Shown: one piece after another, positions 26,282 through 35,099 of the stretch
How positions within the stretch are numbered: the stretch's first letter is position 1
Layout: each line of letters starts with the position of its first letter
Origin: an uncultured Gammaproteobacteria bacterium
GTDB taxonomy: Bacteria > Pseudomonadota > Gammaproteobacteria > Arenicellales > JAANXG01
Direction of reading: 5' to 3'
Assembly: GCA_947259705.1 (NCBI GenBank)
Contig: CAMYNL010000006.1
Span: 1-64,000, forward strand
Length of the DNA stretch: 64,000 bases
The notes under the pieces: generated by a model
Seen by the model: only the letters and a program-made list of their open reading frames with translations
Databases searched by the model: none
Told to the model about the DNA's origin: nothing
Translations under genes and position numbers: made by a program

Positions 26282-27091
26282 ATGCTTACGCGAGCTTGCA
26301 TTCGAACAATGGCCATGCTGGCGCTGTTTGCCAGTGCCGCAGCGGCCTGGGCCGGGACGGACGGCGATGACCGCTGGCAAGGCGGGTTGCGGGCGCAACA
26401 TTTCCAGGACCGCGCCATCGTCGTCTCCAAAGACGTGATCGCCCTGGAGGCGCCGTACCGGGCCGAGGATGCCGCCATCGTTCCGTTGCGAATCCGCGCC
26501 GGATTCGAACAGTCGGAGCAACGCTACATCAAGACCGTCACCCTGCTGATCGATAACAACCCCGAGCCGCTGGTTGGCCGGTTCCACTTCACACCGCGCA
26601 GCGGGCGTGCCGACCTGGCCCTGCGGGTGCGGGTGAACGCTTATTCCCCGGTACGGGTCATCGCCGAAACCAGCGACGGCAGACTGTACATGGACGAGTC
26701 CTATGTAAAGGCCAGCGGCGGATGCTCGGCCCCGATCGGCACCGACCTGGAGGCGGCCATGCGGCGACTGGGCAGGATGAAATTCCGGGTCGACGGCCCT
26801 GATCTGGAGCAGCCGCTGCAGACCCAACTCGGCGTTTCACACCCCAATATCACCGGCATGCAGATGGACCAGCTGACGCGAATGTACACCCCCGCCCACT
26901 ATGTGACCCGGGTCAAGGTCAGCTACGAGGGAGAGGTGGTGTTCCGGGCGGAGACCGATATCTCGGTGAGCGAAAACCCGAACTTCCGGTTCTTTTTCAT
27001 CCCCGGCCGCGAGGGCGAACTGCTGGCCGAGGTGACCGACAACAGAGGGAAAACCTACTCCGAGCGGTTCCGGGTTCCGACCGCCAACTAG
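26282..27091 (+). CDS. quinoprotein dehydrogenase-associated SoxYZ-like carrier
   Basis: 269 residues with a signal peptide (MLALFASAAAAWA). The first half resembles SoxY, with the carrier cysteine C148 in ASGGCSAPIG, and the second half resembles SoxZ, with FRFFFIPGREGELLAEVTDN. In Sox systems the SoxY Cys carries the substrate; here the protein is tied to a quinoprotein dehydrogenase and the load is unknown. Unlike true SoxY, the Cys is internal, followed by the fused SoxZ-like domain. It follows the zinc metallohydrolase by 35 bases. Confidence 0.85.
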   Translation: MLTRACIRTMAMLALFASAAAAWAGTDGDDRWQGGLRAQHFQDRAIVVSKDVIALEAPYRAEDAAIVPLRIRAGFEQSEQRYIKTVTLLIDNNPEPLVGRFHFTPRSGRADLALRVRVNAYSPVRVIAETSDGRLYMDESYVKASGGCSAPIGTDLEAAMRRLGRMKFRVDGPDLEQPLQTQLGVSHPNITGMQMDQLTRMYTPAHYVTRVKVSYEGEVVFRAETDISVSENPNFRFFFIPGREGELLAEVTDNRGKTYSERFRVPTAN

Positions 27092-27101
27092 CGGCCACGA
27101 G

Positions 27102-27470
27102 CTACTTCTTGGCGCCGCCGCCGGAGGCGCGGCCGACGAAGCAGCTGCCCTCCGCGTCCTTCTGTATCCCCTTCAACCCCCTCACTTCCTTGCGCGCATC
27201 CGGGGCATCCCGGAATGCGCCGCCCCGTTCGCCGGGAGTACGGATCATCACACTCATGGTTTCCGCATGGGTGTATTGTTCGTAGGTCATGCTGGCGGCA
27301 ATCTTGTCGACCGCGCAGATGCAGGGGTACAGGGTGTCGTAGCTCTGGCCGCCATGACGGTCCATGCAGGCCAGCACATACTCGACCCTGGCCTGGGTCG
27401 GGAAATCGTTGGCCATGACGCTGCCGGCGGCGAGGCAGGCGGCAAGTGCACATCCGAAGCGGTGAATCAT
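27102..27470 (-). CDS. small exported Cys-containing protein, unknown
   Basis: 122 residues from the ATG at 27470, with a signal peptide ending at VMA. The mature protein has cysteines in YVLACMDRHGG, TLYPCICAVDKI and DAEGSCFVGR, and a helical middle (EQYTHAETMSVMIR). I do not recognise the family. It is convergent with the SoxYZ-like gene and belongs to the cluster of exported proteins around xoxF, which suggests a periplasmic accessory role, perhaps with disulfides or metal. The frame extends 28 codons upstream without coding character. Confidence 0.65.
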   Translation of the reverse strand: MIHRFGCALAACLAAGSVMANDFPTQARVEYVLACMDRHGGQSYDTLYPCICAVDKIAASMTYEQYTHAETMSVMIRTPGERGGAFRDAPDARKEVRGLKGIQKDAEGSCFVGRASGGGAKK

Positions 27471-27540
27471 CTGGGGCGCCCTCTCGGCTGACTTGGGTGT
27501 TGGCGGGGGAGGGGTTTCAACCTGTTCCCGCGATTGTGCA

Positions 27541-28017
27541 CTACTTGACCGCATAATCGACGATTTGTTGCAGCATGTCGTTGACCTGGCCGCGCAACTC
27601 GCCGAGCCGCGGATCCGGCGGTAGCAGCCAGGTCGACACCGCCACCCCTTCGGCGGTCTCGTAGATTACCAGTTTGCAGGGCATGTGGGCGGCCAGCTCG
27701 GGCGCCTTGATCAGCAGCTGCCTGGCGTGTTCGAGATTGCAGAAGTGGATCACCACGCTGGGCGGGAACGGTTCTCCATAACGCTCGCGGATGGCTGCAC
27801 CGATCTGGTTGCGCCCGGTGATGCGGTAGTTGAATTCGCCGATGGCGAACTGTGCGTCGGCAACCACGTCCTCGAAGGGCTTTGCCGAGAGCTGCTGATG
27901 TGCCAGCGGCGGCTGCACCGGTCCGGCGGCCGACGAGGACGCCGGCGGCAGCAGCGTCACCAGCACCACGGTCGCGAACAGCATACGGACGGAGTCGATG
28001 GATGGGCGCAGCAACAT
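27541..28017 (-). CDS. DUF302 domain protein, exported
   Basis: 158 residues. A signal peptide (MLFATVVLVTLLPPASSSAA) precedes a DUF302 domain: PFEDVVADAQFAIGEFNYRI, then VVIHFCNLEHARQLLIKAPELAAHMPCKLVIYET. DUF302 proteins are small alpha/beta folds sometimes bound to nucleotides or haem-related systems; the function here is unknown. Two Cys flank the core. It is 44 bases from the divergent TraB-like gene. Confidence 0.8.
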   Translation of the reverse strand: MLLRPSIDSVRMLFATVVLVTLLPPASSSAAGPVQPPLAHQQLSAKPFEDVVADAQFAIGEFNYRITGRNQIGAAIRERYGEPFPPSVVIHFCNLEHARQLLIKAPELAAHMPCKLVIYETAEGVAVSTWLLPPDPRLGELRGQVNDMLQQIVDYAVK

Positions 28018-28061
28018 GTCGTGGGGTCAGCGCGGTGGTCGGTTCTGGTACTCTAATCGAT

Positions 28062-28994
28062 ATGGTCGATTGGAAGAACATCGCGGCCGCGGTTTTTCTC
28101 CTCTTCACGGCGTGCGCAAGCGCCGCCGCGCCGGCGCCGGAAGCAGTCTGTCCCCCGATGCCCGCTGCCGTCGACGCCGCACCGACGGAGGTCTCCGAGC
28201 ACGATCAGGGACTGCTGTGGCGCATCCACGCCGCCGGCGTAGCGCCCAGTTATCTGTTCGGCACCATCCATCTTGCCGATCCTCGGGTCATCGCCCTGGC
28301 GGAAACGGTGCGGGCCGCGTTTGACGAGTCCGAGGTGCTGGTGGCCGAACTCGAGCTGCATCCGCTGGCGCGCACCCAGATCGCCCAGGCCAGCTTGCTT
28401 CCGGCCGATACTGACAGCATCGCCGATCGTGCCCCGGAGGTGTTCGGTGTACTGGAAGATCTGGCATGGAAGGAGTTCCGTTTGCGGAAAGATGACCTGC
28501 TGCGCCTCAAGCCATGGGCGGTGTTCACCTTGCTCAGCCGCCCCCACGTCGGGTCGGGCAAGGTCCTGGATGAAGTGCTGCAGGATCGGGCCTCGGAGCG
28601 CGGGTACGAGATCATCGGTCTCGAGACGGCGCCGGAGCTGGTGGCTGTCCTGGACGGTATCAGCACGCCGGACCAGATCGAGATCCTGCGCGATACGGTG
28701 TGCAACTACGAGGAACTCAAGCAGCAGGTCGCTGAGTTGGTCGGGTACTATCTGGCCGGAGATCTGGCCGCAATGTGGGCCATCAATTCACGCCCGCATC
28801 ACGACGAGGCGGTGTATGCTCGCTTTATTGACCGTATTCTCACGCAGCGGAACCGGCGTATGCTGGAGCGGCTGCGCGGGCCGCTGGCCCGCGGCCGGCT
28901 GTTCATCGCCGTCGGGGCGCTCCACCTGCCCGGCGAGGAAGGCCTGCTGCGCGGGGTTGAAGACATGGGTTACCAGCTGGAGAAGGTCTACTGA
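28062..28994 (+). CDS. TraB/GumN (Tiki-like) family protein
   Basis: 310 residues from the ATG at 28062, with a lipoprotein-like or signal segment (NIAAAVFLLFTACASAAA). The two GxxH motifs of the TraB/Tiki superfamily are seen: YLFGTIHLADPRV and FIAVGALHLPGEEG, plus VAELEL with a conserved Glu. Tiki relatives are metalloproteases; bacterial members are mostly uncharacterised. The upstream open frame to 27852 is antisense to DUF302 and rejected. Confidence 0.85.
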   Translation: MVDWKNIAAAVFLLFTACASAAAPAPEAVCPPMPAAVDAAPTEVSEHDQGLLWRIHAAGVAPSYLFGTIHLADPRVIALAETVRAAFDESEVLVAELELHPLARTQIAQASLLPADTDSIADRAPEVFGVLEDLAWKEFRLRKDDLLRLKPWAVFTLLSRPHVGSGKVLDEVLQDRASERGYEIIGLETAPELVAVLDGISTPDQIEILRDTVCNYEELKQQVAELVGYYLAGDLAAMWAINSRPHHDEAVYARFIDRILTQRNRRMLERLRGPLARGRLFIAVGALHLPGEEGLLRGVEDMGYQLEKVY

Positions 28995-29050
28995 CAGTGT
29001 TTCAACAAGCCCGGTGAGCAACGCGTGAGAACGTTATGCCGAGGCCTGAT

Positions 29051-29989
29051 ATGAAAAAGCAACGCAAGCGGATTGCGATCATCATCACAGCCGCCGTGTC
29101 GTACGTCTTGTCCGCGGCAGCCATGGCGGTGGGCGATCACTCCGCCCCCGGCGCGCTTGTCGGCGTCGGCAGTCATCGTTTGCATATCGACTGCCTCGGC
29201 GACGGCAGGCCCACGATTATCCTGGACTCCGGCATGGGGGGTTCCTCGCTGGACTGGACCAGGGTGCGGCCGGCGATCGCCGAGTTCACCAGGGTTTGCA
29301 GTTATGATCGGGCCGGCTACGGCTGGAGTGAGAACGGGCCGCTGCCCCGCACGGGCGCGCGCCTGGCGGAGGAGCTGCACGAACTCGTGGCGCGCGCGGA
29401 GATCGCGGCGCCGTATGTGTTGGTCGGACACTCCTTCGCCGGCTTCATCGTGCGCCTGTTCGCCGGCAAGTACCCGGACGAGACCGCGGGCCTGGTGCTG
29501 GTGGACGCCTCGCACGAGAACCAGTTCGAAATGTTCCGTCGTGACCGAACGGCGCCGGACATACGGCCGTCCTGGATGTTCATGCGGGCGAACCGGCCCC
29601 GCGTGCCCGTTAACATGCCTGCGGAGGTGGTCGAGACCGCGCGGCAGCTGGCGGCGACACAATCCGCCTACGTTGCGCTGCAGGGAGAGATGCAGTCTTT
29701 CGTGCGCAGTGCCGAGCAGGTACGACTGGCCCCCGCCTTACCCGATGTGCCGCTGATTGTGCTGACCCGCGGTCGACAGGAATGGGGGGGCGAGGGGCGG
29801 GGCCCGAAGATGGAACGGCTATGGCTTGAACTGCAGCGCGAGCTGACTTATAGCACGCCGCGATCGATCCACCTCGTAGCCCGGGAAAGCGGACACTACA
29901 TACATCTCGACCAGCCGAAGATCGTGGTGGATTCGGTCCGCGCCATCACCGATATCTGGCGCGACACAAATCCTGCCGCCGGTGAGTGA
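29051..29989 (+). CDS. alpha/beta hydrolase, exported
   Basis: 312 residues from the ATG at 29051, which follows GAGG. An N-terminal hydrophobic stretch (IAIIITAAVSYVLSAAAMA) suggests export. The nucleophile S128 is in VGHSFAG, the oxyanion region is DSGMGGSSLDW, and the His is in RESGHYIHLDQP. Substrate is unknown. Its role in the C1 island is only by location. Confidence 0.8.
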   Translation: MKKQRKRIAIIITAAVSYVLSAAAMAVGDHSAPGALVGVGSHRLHIDCLGDGRPTIILDSGMGGSSLDWTRVRPAIAEFTRVCSYDRAGYGWSENGPLPRTGARLAEELHELVARAEIAAPYVLVGHSFAGFIVRLFAGKYPDETAGLVLVDASHENQFEMFRRDRTAPDIRPSWMFMRANRPRVPVNMPAEVVETARQLAATQSAYVALQGEMQSFVRSAEQVRLAPALPDVPLIVLTRGRQEWGGEGRGPKMERLWLELQRELTYSTPRSIHLVARESGHYIHLDQPKIVVDSVRAITDIWRDTNPAAGE

Positions 29990-29996
29990 CGGCTTG

Positions 29997-30680
29997 TCAG
30001 GCCTTGCCGCGGAACTCGAGGACCTCGAGGATCATCTCCTTACCGTCGGCGTCGACGGTGCGGCTCCGGATCTGGAAGATGAAACCCGGGACCTCGGGCG
30101 AGACGATGAACTCGTAGGTCTTATCGGCGAACTTCTCGTAGCGTCCACGGTCAGGGTCGTTCCGAAAGGGATCGATGGTGATCTTCTGGCCTGCCAGTTC
30201 GCGGTCGCCCAGCTCGAAACGGGTGTCTTCGACCCGCGCCGATTCCTCCAGCGCGCGCTTGATCCGCGTCTGGAAATGACGCGGCCGGCCGCGGCTCTGC
30301 CGCGCCATCTCATTGATGTCACGCTGCAGAAACAAAGTGAGAACGGGATTGCCGCGGACGCCGACAAAGGTTGGCACGGAGCGTTCGCGCGGTCCGGTGA
30401 AATAGTCGACGGCCACGTTCCTGGCACCGTCATCGCCGACGCTGATCAGCCGCACGGTGATATCGTCCTCGAAACCGTCACCGAGTGTGCTGATTCGGGT
30501 GAGGTGGTAGGGCAGGATGGTGCTGGCGGGCAGATCAACGACGTGATCGGTCATGAACAGCAGGGTATTGGCACGGGAAAACTGCTGCGGATGCGCGGAT
30601 TCGCCCGCCGCAGTGAGCGCGACTGCGAGTCCGGCCAGCAGATAATTCGTGAGATATCGACTCCGAGCCGAAATGCGCAT
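29997..30680 (-). CDS. exported protein of unknown function
   Basis: 227 residues with a signal-like N-terminus (YLLAGLAVALTAAG). The mature part is soluble, beta-rich and charged: VVDLPASTILPYHLTRISTL, RNVAVDYFTGPRERSVPTFV, then RGRYEKFADKTYEFIVSPEV. I do not recognise a family. It is divergent from the mxaR-like gene (69-base gap) and convergent with the hydrolase. A periplasmic accessory role in methanol oxidation is possible from location only. Confidence 0.6.
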   Translation of the reverse strand: MRISARSRYLTNYLLAGLAVALTAAGESAHPQQFSRANTLLFMTDHVVDLPASTILPYHLTRISTLGDGFEDDITVRLISVGDDGARNVAVDYFTGPRERSVPTFVGVRGNPVLTLFLQRDINEMARQSRGRPRHFQTRIKRALEESARVEDTRFELGDRELAGQKITIDPFRNDPDRGRYEKFADKTYEFIVSPEVPGFIFQIRSRTVDADGKEMILEVLEFRGKA

Positions 30681-30749
30681 AATTAAGAGCCCGATAGACG
30701 CCAGGCCGGGTTTATACCAGACCCCGCGTCGATAAGTAAGTTACAGGGC

Positions 30750-31781
30750 ATGACCACGAGCACGAACTCGGACAGTCTGCTGGCGGACTGGCGCGACCGC
30801 GCCTTGCGACTGGAGGACGAGGTGGCCAAGGCCGTTATCGGCCAACCACGCGCCATACGTCTGCTCACGGTTGCGGTGTTCGCCCGCGGTCACGTGCTGA
30901 TGGAGGGAGACGTGGGCGTAGGCAAGACGACATTGCTGAGGACCATGGCTCGCGCGGTCGGTGGCAGCTACGAGCGGATCGAGGGCACGATAGACCTGCT
31001 GCCTAGCGACCTGGCCTACTACACTTACATAGGCAGCGACGGCAAGCCCAAGGTGGACCCGGGCCCGCTGCTGAAGCACGGTGAGTCGCTGTCGGTGTTC
31101 TTCTTCAACGAGATCAACCGCGCCCGGCCCCAGGTGCATTCGCTGTTGCTGCGCACCATGGCGGAACGCAGCGTGACCGCGTTCAACCGCGAATATTCGT
31201 TTCCTCACCTGCAGGTGTTTGCCGACCGCAACCGCATCGAGAAGGAGGAGACTTATGAGTTGCCGTCAGCGGCCCGCGACCGGTTCCTGATGGAGATCCT
31301 GATCACGGCCCCGACACGGCGCAGTGACCTGGCGGACTTGATGTTCGAGCAGCGTTACCACGATGCCGACAAGCTGATTCAGTGCTGTGCGCGGGGAGTG
31401 GTGGACTATGGCGGCCTCAACAGCGTGGGCGAACGGATACAGGGCGTGATCCAGGCCAGCGACACGCTGCGCAGCTATGCGCTGGACCTGTGCCTGGCAA
31501 CGCGCCGGCCGTTGGATTTCGGCGTTTCGCTGTCCGAGGTGGACAACCACAACCTGGTCCAGGCTGGCGCCAGCCCGCGAGGCATGAGCATGATGCTGCG
31601 CGCGGCCCGGGTGGTGGCCTGGCTGAACGACCGGACGATGCTCATCCCCGAGGACATCCATGAGGTGTTTCACGAGACCATCGCTCACCGTATCTTCTTC
31701 TCCCCGGTCTACGAGATGCGCCGATCCGAGGTGGCGCCCGACCTGGTGCGAAGGGTGTTGAATCAGGTCGCCACGCCCTGA
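30750..31781 (+). CDS. mxaR: MoxR-type AAA+ ATPase, MxaR-like
   Basis: 343 residues. Walker A is GDVGVGKTT (53-61), Walker B is VFFFNEINRARPQVHS, and sensor regions follow (ELPSAARDRFLMEI). MoxR ATPases act as chaperones with von Willebrand A (VWA) proteins; the founding member acts with MxaS, A, C, K and L in metal insertion and maturation of methanol dehydrogenase. Here it is followed directly by the same partners in the same order, which supports the mxaR name. Confidence 0.9.
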   Translation: MTTSTNSDSLLADWRDRALRLEDEVAKAVIGQPRAIRLLTVAVFARGHVLMEGDVGVGKTTLLRTMARAVGGSYERIEGTIDLLPSDLAYYTYIGSDGKPKVDPGPLLKHGESLSVFFFNEINRARPQVHSLLLRTMAERSVTAFNREYSFPHLQVFADRNRIEKEETYELPSAARDRFLMEILITAPTRRSDLADLMFEQRYHDADKLIQCCARGVVDYGGLNSVGERIQGVIQASDTLRSYALDLCLATRRPLDFGVSLSEVDNHNLVQAGASPRGMSMMLRAARVVAWLNDRTMLIPEDIHEVFHETIAHRIFFSPVYEMRRSEVAPDLVRRVLNQVATP

Positions 31782-31787
31782 TCCACG

Positions 31788-32621
31788 GTGCGGGAATTCC
31801 ACTACAAGGTCCCGTGGCTGCACCGGGGCGGCCACCCCGGGTTCCACCGCAGCAGCCGGGTGGGCGCGGGCTATGATTTCCTGCGCATGGCCTCGTTCCT
31901 GGCGCTGCCGGACCCGCGTCGCATCGACCTGCGCGCCAGCAGCCGGGATCCCTTCGGGCAGTTACAGGTCAGGCTGTATCGACAGCACAGTGCCATCGAC
32001 GTCTACCAGCTGACCGATGTGTCGGCGTCCATGGATTTCGGACGCAAGGCAGGGGTGGCCGCCGACTTTACCGCGGCGCTCGGCTATTCGGTGTCGCGGA
32101 CCGGTGACCGTTTCAGATTCGTCGGGTTTGACGACCGGTTACGAGACGATCTGGCGCCCCATGCGGCGCTGGCGCGCAGTACCATCCAGGAACTGAGCCG
32201 CCGGCTGCGCGATCTCGACAGCTGGGGCAGTGGCGCCGGCGGCCTGCGCGCCGCCGCGGCCGTCGTGGGGCCGCGTCGTTCACTGGTGTTCCTGGTTTCC
32301 GATTTTCATTTCGATCTGAGCTTGCTCGAGGAAACGCTGTCTATCCTGGGGCAACACACCGTGGTGCCGGTCGTCATCTGGGACAGCACCGAGTTCGGCG
32401 AGCTGCCGCGTTCCGGCCTGGTGCGCATGAGCGACAGCGAGAGTGGCGCTGAGCGCCGGTTATGGTTCACGCCGGCGTTGCGCAGGCGCATCCGGGCGAC
32501 CTACAGGCGTCGCCGCGAGCGGCTGCGTGAAATCGCCGACAGGTCGTCGACGATGCCCCTGTTCCTCATCGACCGATTCAACGCCGACGACGTCACCGCC
32601 TATTTCTACCGCGCATCATGA
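31788..32621 (+). CDS. mxaS: DUF58 protein, MxaS-like
   Basis: 277 residues from a GTG six bases after mxaR. DUF58 features: RIDLRASSRDPFGQLQVRLY and a VWA-like metal-adhesion motif DVSASM. The C-terminus has FLIDRFNADDVTAYFYR. MxaS is needed for calcium methanol dehydrogenase maturation in known methylotrophs. It overlaps the mxaA-like gene by 4 bases. Confidence 0.85.
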   Translation: MREFHYKVPWLHRGGHPGFHRSSRVGAGYDFLRMASFLALPDPRRIDLRASSRDPFGQLQVRLYRQHSAIDVYQLTDVSASMDFGRKAGVAADFTAALGYSVSRTGDRFRFVGFDDRLRDDLAPHAALARSTIQELSRRLRDLDSWGSGAGGLRAAAAVVGPRRSLVFLVSDFHFDLSLLEETLSILGQHTVVPVVIWDSTEFGELPRSGLVRMSDSESGAERRLWFTPALRRRIRATYRRRRERLREIADRSSTMPLFLIDRFNADDVTAYFYRAS

Positions 32622-33550
32622 ACCAGCACTTCCTCGTCGCCGTGCGGGTCGTGACCATGGTTGCGTCCCTCACTGCGGTCGCCATGCCGGTGTCCGCCCT
32701 GCTTCAGCGGCTGGAGGTAAAGGATCCGCGTCAGTTCGGCTACTGGATCGGCGATGTGGTGACCCGCGAGGTCGCCGTGGCCATGGAGCCGCCCTACACA
32801 CTGGAGCGGGGCTCGCTGCCGCGGCCGGGGAGAATGGACCGCTGGCTGTGGCTGCGCGAGGTGGCGATAGAGAGCGAAAGCCAAGGCGCGCTGAACAGCT
32901 ACCGCCTGACCTTCAGTTACCAAGTCCTTAATGCGCCGGCCAGGCTGCGGCGCCTGTTCATTCCGCAGCAAACCCTCCATTTCAGCGGCGGCGGCGAGCG
33001 GCTGCCGGTGTTGATCGAGGCGCTGGGGATCCATGTGTCACCATTGGCGGCGCCGACAGCAATCGCGGACGCGGGGCATCCGGACCTGCAGCCGGCGGTG
33101 CCGCCGCCGCCGTTGGACGCGACCATACACCAACTCGTTGTGGCGGTGGCCGCGGCCGGCTTGCTGCTCGCGTCAGGATTGCTGCTGTATGTCTATGGGG
33201 CCCTGCCCTGGCTGCGACGCAGCCGGGGCCCATTTAACCGCGCGTTGGCCACGTTGAAGGCGCTGGCCAGGGAGCGGCCGACGGAGGATTCGGTGGCCCG
33301 GGCCTTGCGCAGCCTCCACCACGCCTTCAACGCGACTGCCGGGGAGGTGCTGTTGTCGCGTGACCTGCCGCGCTTCTTCGATCGCTTTCCCGGTTTCAAG
33401 GCGCATCGTGACCGCATCGAGGATTTCTTTCGCGGCTCCCGCCAGTGGTTCTATGACCCGCAGCGCCCGTGCGCAGCGCCGCCGGAGCAACTGCGCCGGT
33501 TGCTGGATTTGTGCCGTACCTGCCGCGACATCGAAAGGGGTCTGGCGTGA
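32618..33550 (+). CDS. mxaA: MxaA-like methanol dehydrogenase maturation protein
   Basis: 310 residues. A signal peptide (VVTMVASLTAVAMPVSA), a beta-rich periplasmic domain (to about 165), a hydrophobic segment near 170-195 (LVVAVAAAGLLLASGLLLYV) and a cytoplasmic helical C-terminus with SLHHAFNATAGEVLLSRDLPRFF. The layout matches MxaA. It fits exactly between mxaS and mxaC, with 4-base overlaps on both sides. Sequence divergence in this family is high, so naming rests partly on synteny. Confidence 0.8.
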   Translation: MNQHFLVAVRVVTMVASLTAVAMPVSALLQRLEVKDPRQFGYWIGDVVTREVAVAMEPPYTLERGSLPRPGRMDRWLWLREVAIESESQGALNSYRLTFSYQVLNAPARLRRLFIPQQTLHFSGGGERLPVLIEALGIHVSPLAAPTAIADAGHPDLQPAVPPPPLDATIHQLVVAVAAAGLLLASGLLLYVYGALPWLRRSRGPFNRALATLKALARERPTEDSVARALRSLHHAFNATAGEVLLSRDLPRFFDRFPGFKAHRDRIEDFFRGSRQWFYDPQRPCAAPPEQLRRLLDLCRTCRDIERGLA

Positions 33551-34551
33551 GCTTTGCGCTGTCCCATCCGCTGCTGCTGCTGCTACTGCCGCTGGCGCTG
33601 CTGCCGTGGTTCGGTGCCGGCCGCCCGCGGCGTGTCTACCCGGCACTGGCGCTGCTCCCGGAAGACCCGTTGTCGCGCTGGCTCTCGGCGGCGGAGCGGC
33701 TGTTGGCCAGCATCGCCATTACCGCGCTGCTGGTCGCGCTCAGCGGGCCCTACCGGCCCGAGGTGGAAATCGAGAGGGTGGGCCACGGCGCTCAGATGAT
33801 GGTGCTCATGGACCGCAGCCGCAGCATGGACCAGCCGTTCTATGGCAAGCATACGGCCACCGCGCCGCTGCCGTATCTGGGTCAGCAACTGGAGACCAAG
33901 GGCCAGGTGGCGCGGCGTCTGCTGTCGGAATTTGCCGCGCGCCGCGCGCAGGACATGTTCGGCATGGTGATCTTCAGCACCAAACCGATCCAGGTGTTGC
34001 CGCTGACCCAGAAGCCGGAGATCATCCAGGCCGCCATATCCGCCGCCGGCATTGGCCGCGGGCTGGCGGAAACCGACGTCGGCGGTGGCCTGATCCGGGC
34101 GCTGCAGTTCTTCGCCGATCGACCCTACACGGGTTCACGCATCCTGCTGCTGATTTCCGACGGTGCGGCGACCCTGGGCCTGGCGACACGCGCGCGGATC
34201 CAGCAACTCGCGCAGCAGCATCGCGTGGCCTTGTACTGGTTATACATGCGCACCCGCAACAGCCCGGGCATCTTCGATTCGCCGCACCGGGCGGAGGACC
34301 CCGAGGGCCTGTATCCGCAGTGGTCCCTGCACCAATTTTTTCGCAGCCTGGAAACGCCCTACCGGGCGTACACCGCCGAAGACCCGCAGGCCCTGGAACA
34401 GGCGATCCGGGACGTCAGCAGCCTGCAGAACCTGCCGCTGCACTACCTGGAAACCATCCCGCGCCGCGACCTGCATCGAGGATGGTACGCCGCCGCGGCG
34501 CTGATGCTGCTGCCGTTGACCGCGCTGCGCTGGGTCGAGAGTCGGCAATGA
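33547..34551 (+). CDS. mxaC: VWA-domain membrane protein, MxaC-like
   Basis: 334 residues from the GTG at 33547 that overlaps the mxaA stop (GTGA). Two N-terminal hydrophobic segments (LLLLLLPLALLPW; LLASIAITALLVAL), a VWA domain with the metal-adhesion motif DRSRSM, and a C-terminal hydrophobic segment near 315. MxaC works with the MoxR ATPase in methanol dehydrogenase maturation. Confidence 0.85.
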   Translation: MSFALSHPLLLLLLPLALLPWFGAGRPRRVYPALALLPEDPLSRWLSAAERLLASIAITALLVALSGPYRPEVEIERVGHGAQMMVLMDRSRSMDQPFYGKHTATAPLPYLGQQLETKGQVARRLLSEFAARRAQDMFGMVIFSTKPIQVLPLTQKPEIIQAAISAAGIGRGLAETDVGGGLIRALQFFADRPYTGSRILLLISDGAATLGLATRARIQQLAQQHRVALYWLYMRTRNSPGIFDSPHRAEDPEGLYPQWSLHQFFRSLETPYRAYTAEDPQALEQAIRDVSSLQNLPLHYLETIPRRDLHRGWYAAAALMLLPLTALRWVESRQ

Positions 34552-35099
34552 CGCTGAACCGTAAAAAGACTGTGGTCCTCAGTGCCGTCGTACTGCTGGC
34601 GCTGAGCCTGTTGCTGGCGGCGTATCACGGCTCCGCGTGGGTGCAGGCAGGCCGCTTCAATGCGGCGCTTGCCGCGGGCGAGCTTGCCGCGGCCGCCGGC
34701 CATGATTCGCCCCATGGCCGCTTCGCGCAGGCCCTCATCCATCAGCGCGAGCGCGAGTACCAGCAGGCGCTGGCTATATACGCCGGGCTGCAGGGCGAAG
34801 CCGGCCCGCCCCTGCGTAACGCGGTGCGATTCAACATGGCAAACATCTACATGTCGTGGGCGGGAGACGCCCGCGCGGCGGACCAGCCCGACGTCGGCAT
34901 GCCGCTGTTGGAAATGGCCAAGCAGGCGTACCGCGACCTGCTGCTGCGGGATGACCAGTTCTGGCCGGCGCGTTTCAATCTCGAGCGCGCCCTGCAGCTG
35001 CAACCGGACGGCGCCGAGATAGACCCGCAGGCTCAGGGCATGCCGGAACACAGCCCGCGGGCGCTTGGCACCATGGATGCGCACCAGGAACTGCCCTGA
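34548..35099 (+). CDS. mxaK: MxaK-like protein
   Basis: 183 residues from the ATG at 34548 that overlaps the mxaC stop. One N-terminal membrane anchor (VVLSAVVLLALSLLLAAY) and a TPR-like helical region (FAQALIHQREREYQQALAIY, then FNMANIYMSWAG). The long open frame upstream in this phase (from 33360) is a shadow of mxaC. Position between mxaC and mxaL supports the name. Confidence 0.8.
   Translation: MTLNRKKTVVLSAVVLLALSLLLAAYHGSAWVQAGRFNAALAAGELAAAAGHDSPHGRFAQALIHQREREYQQALAIYAGLQGEAGPPLRNAVRFNMANIYMSWAGDARAADQPDVGMPLLEMAKQAYRDLLLRDDQFWPARFNLERALQLQPDGAEIDPQAQGMPEHSPRALGTMDAHQELP

Noticed and set aside
33360-34547. Upstream extension of the mxaK frame
   Set aside because: Lies over mxaA and mxaC; the ATG at 34548 with overlap to the mxaC stop fits mxaK.
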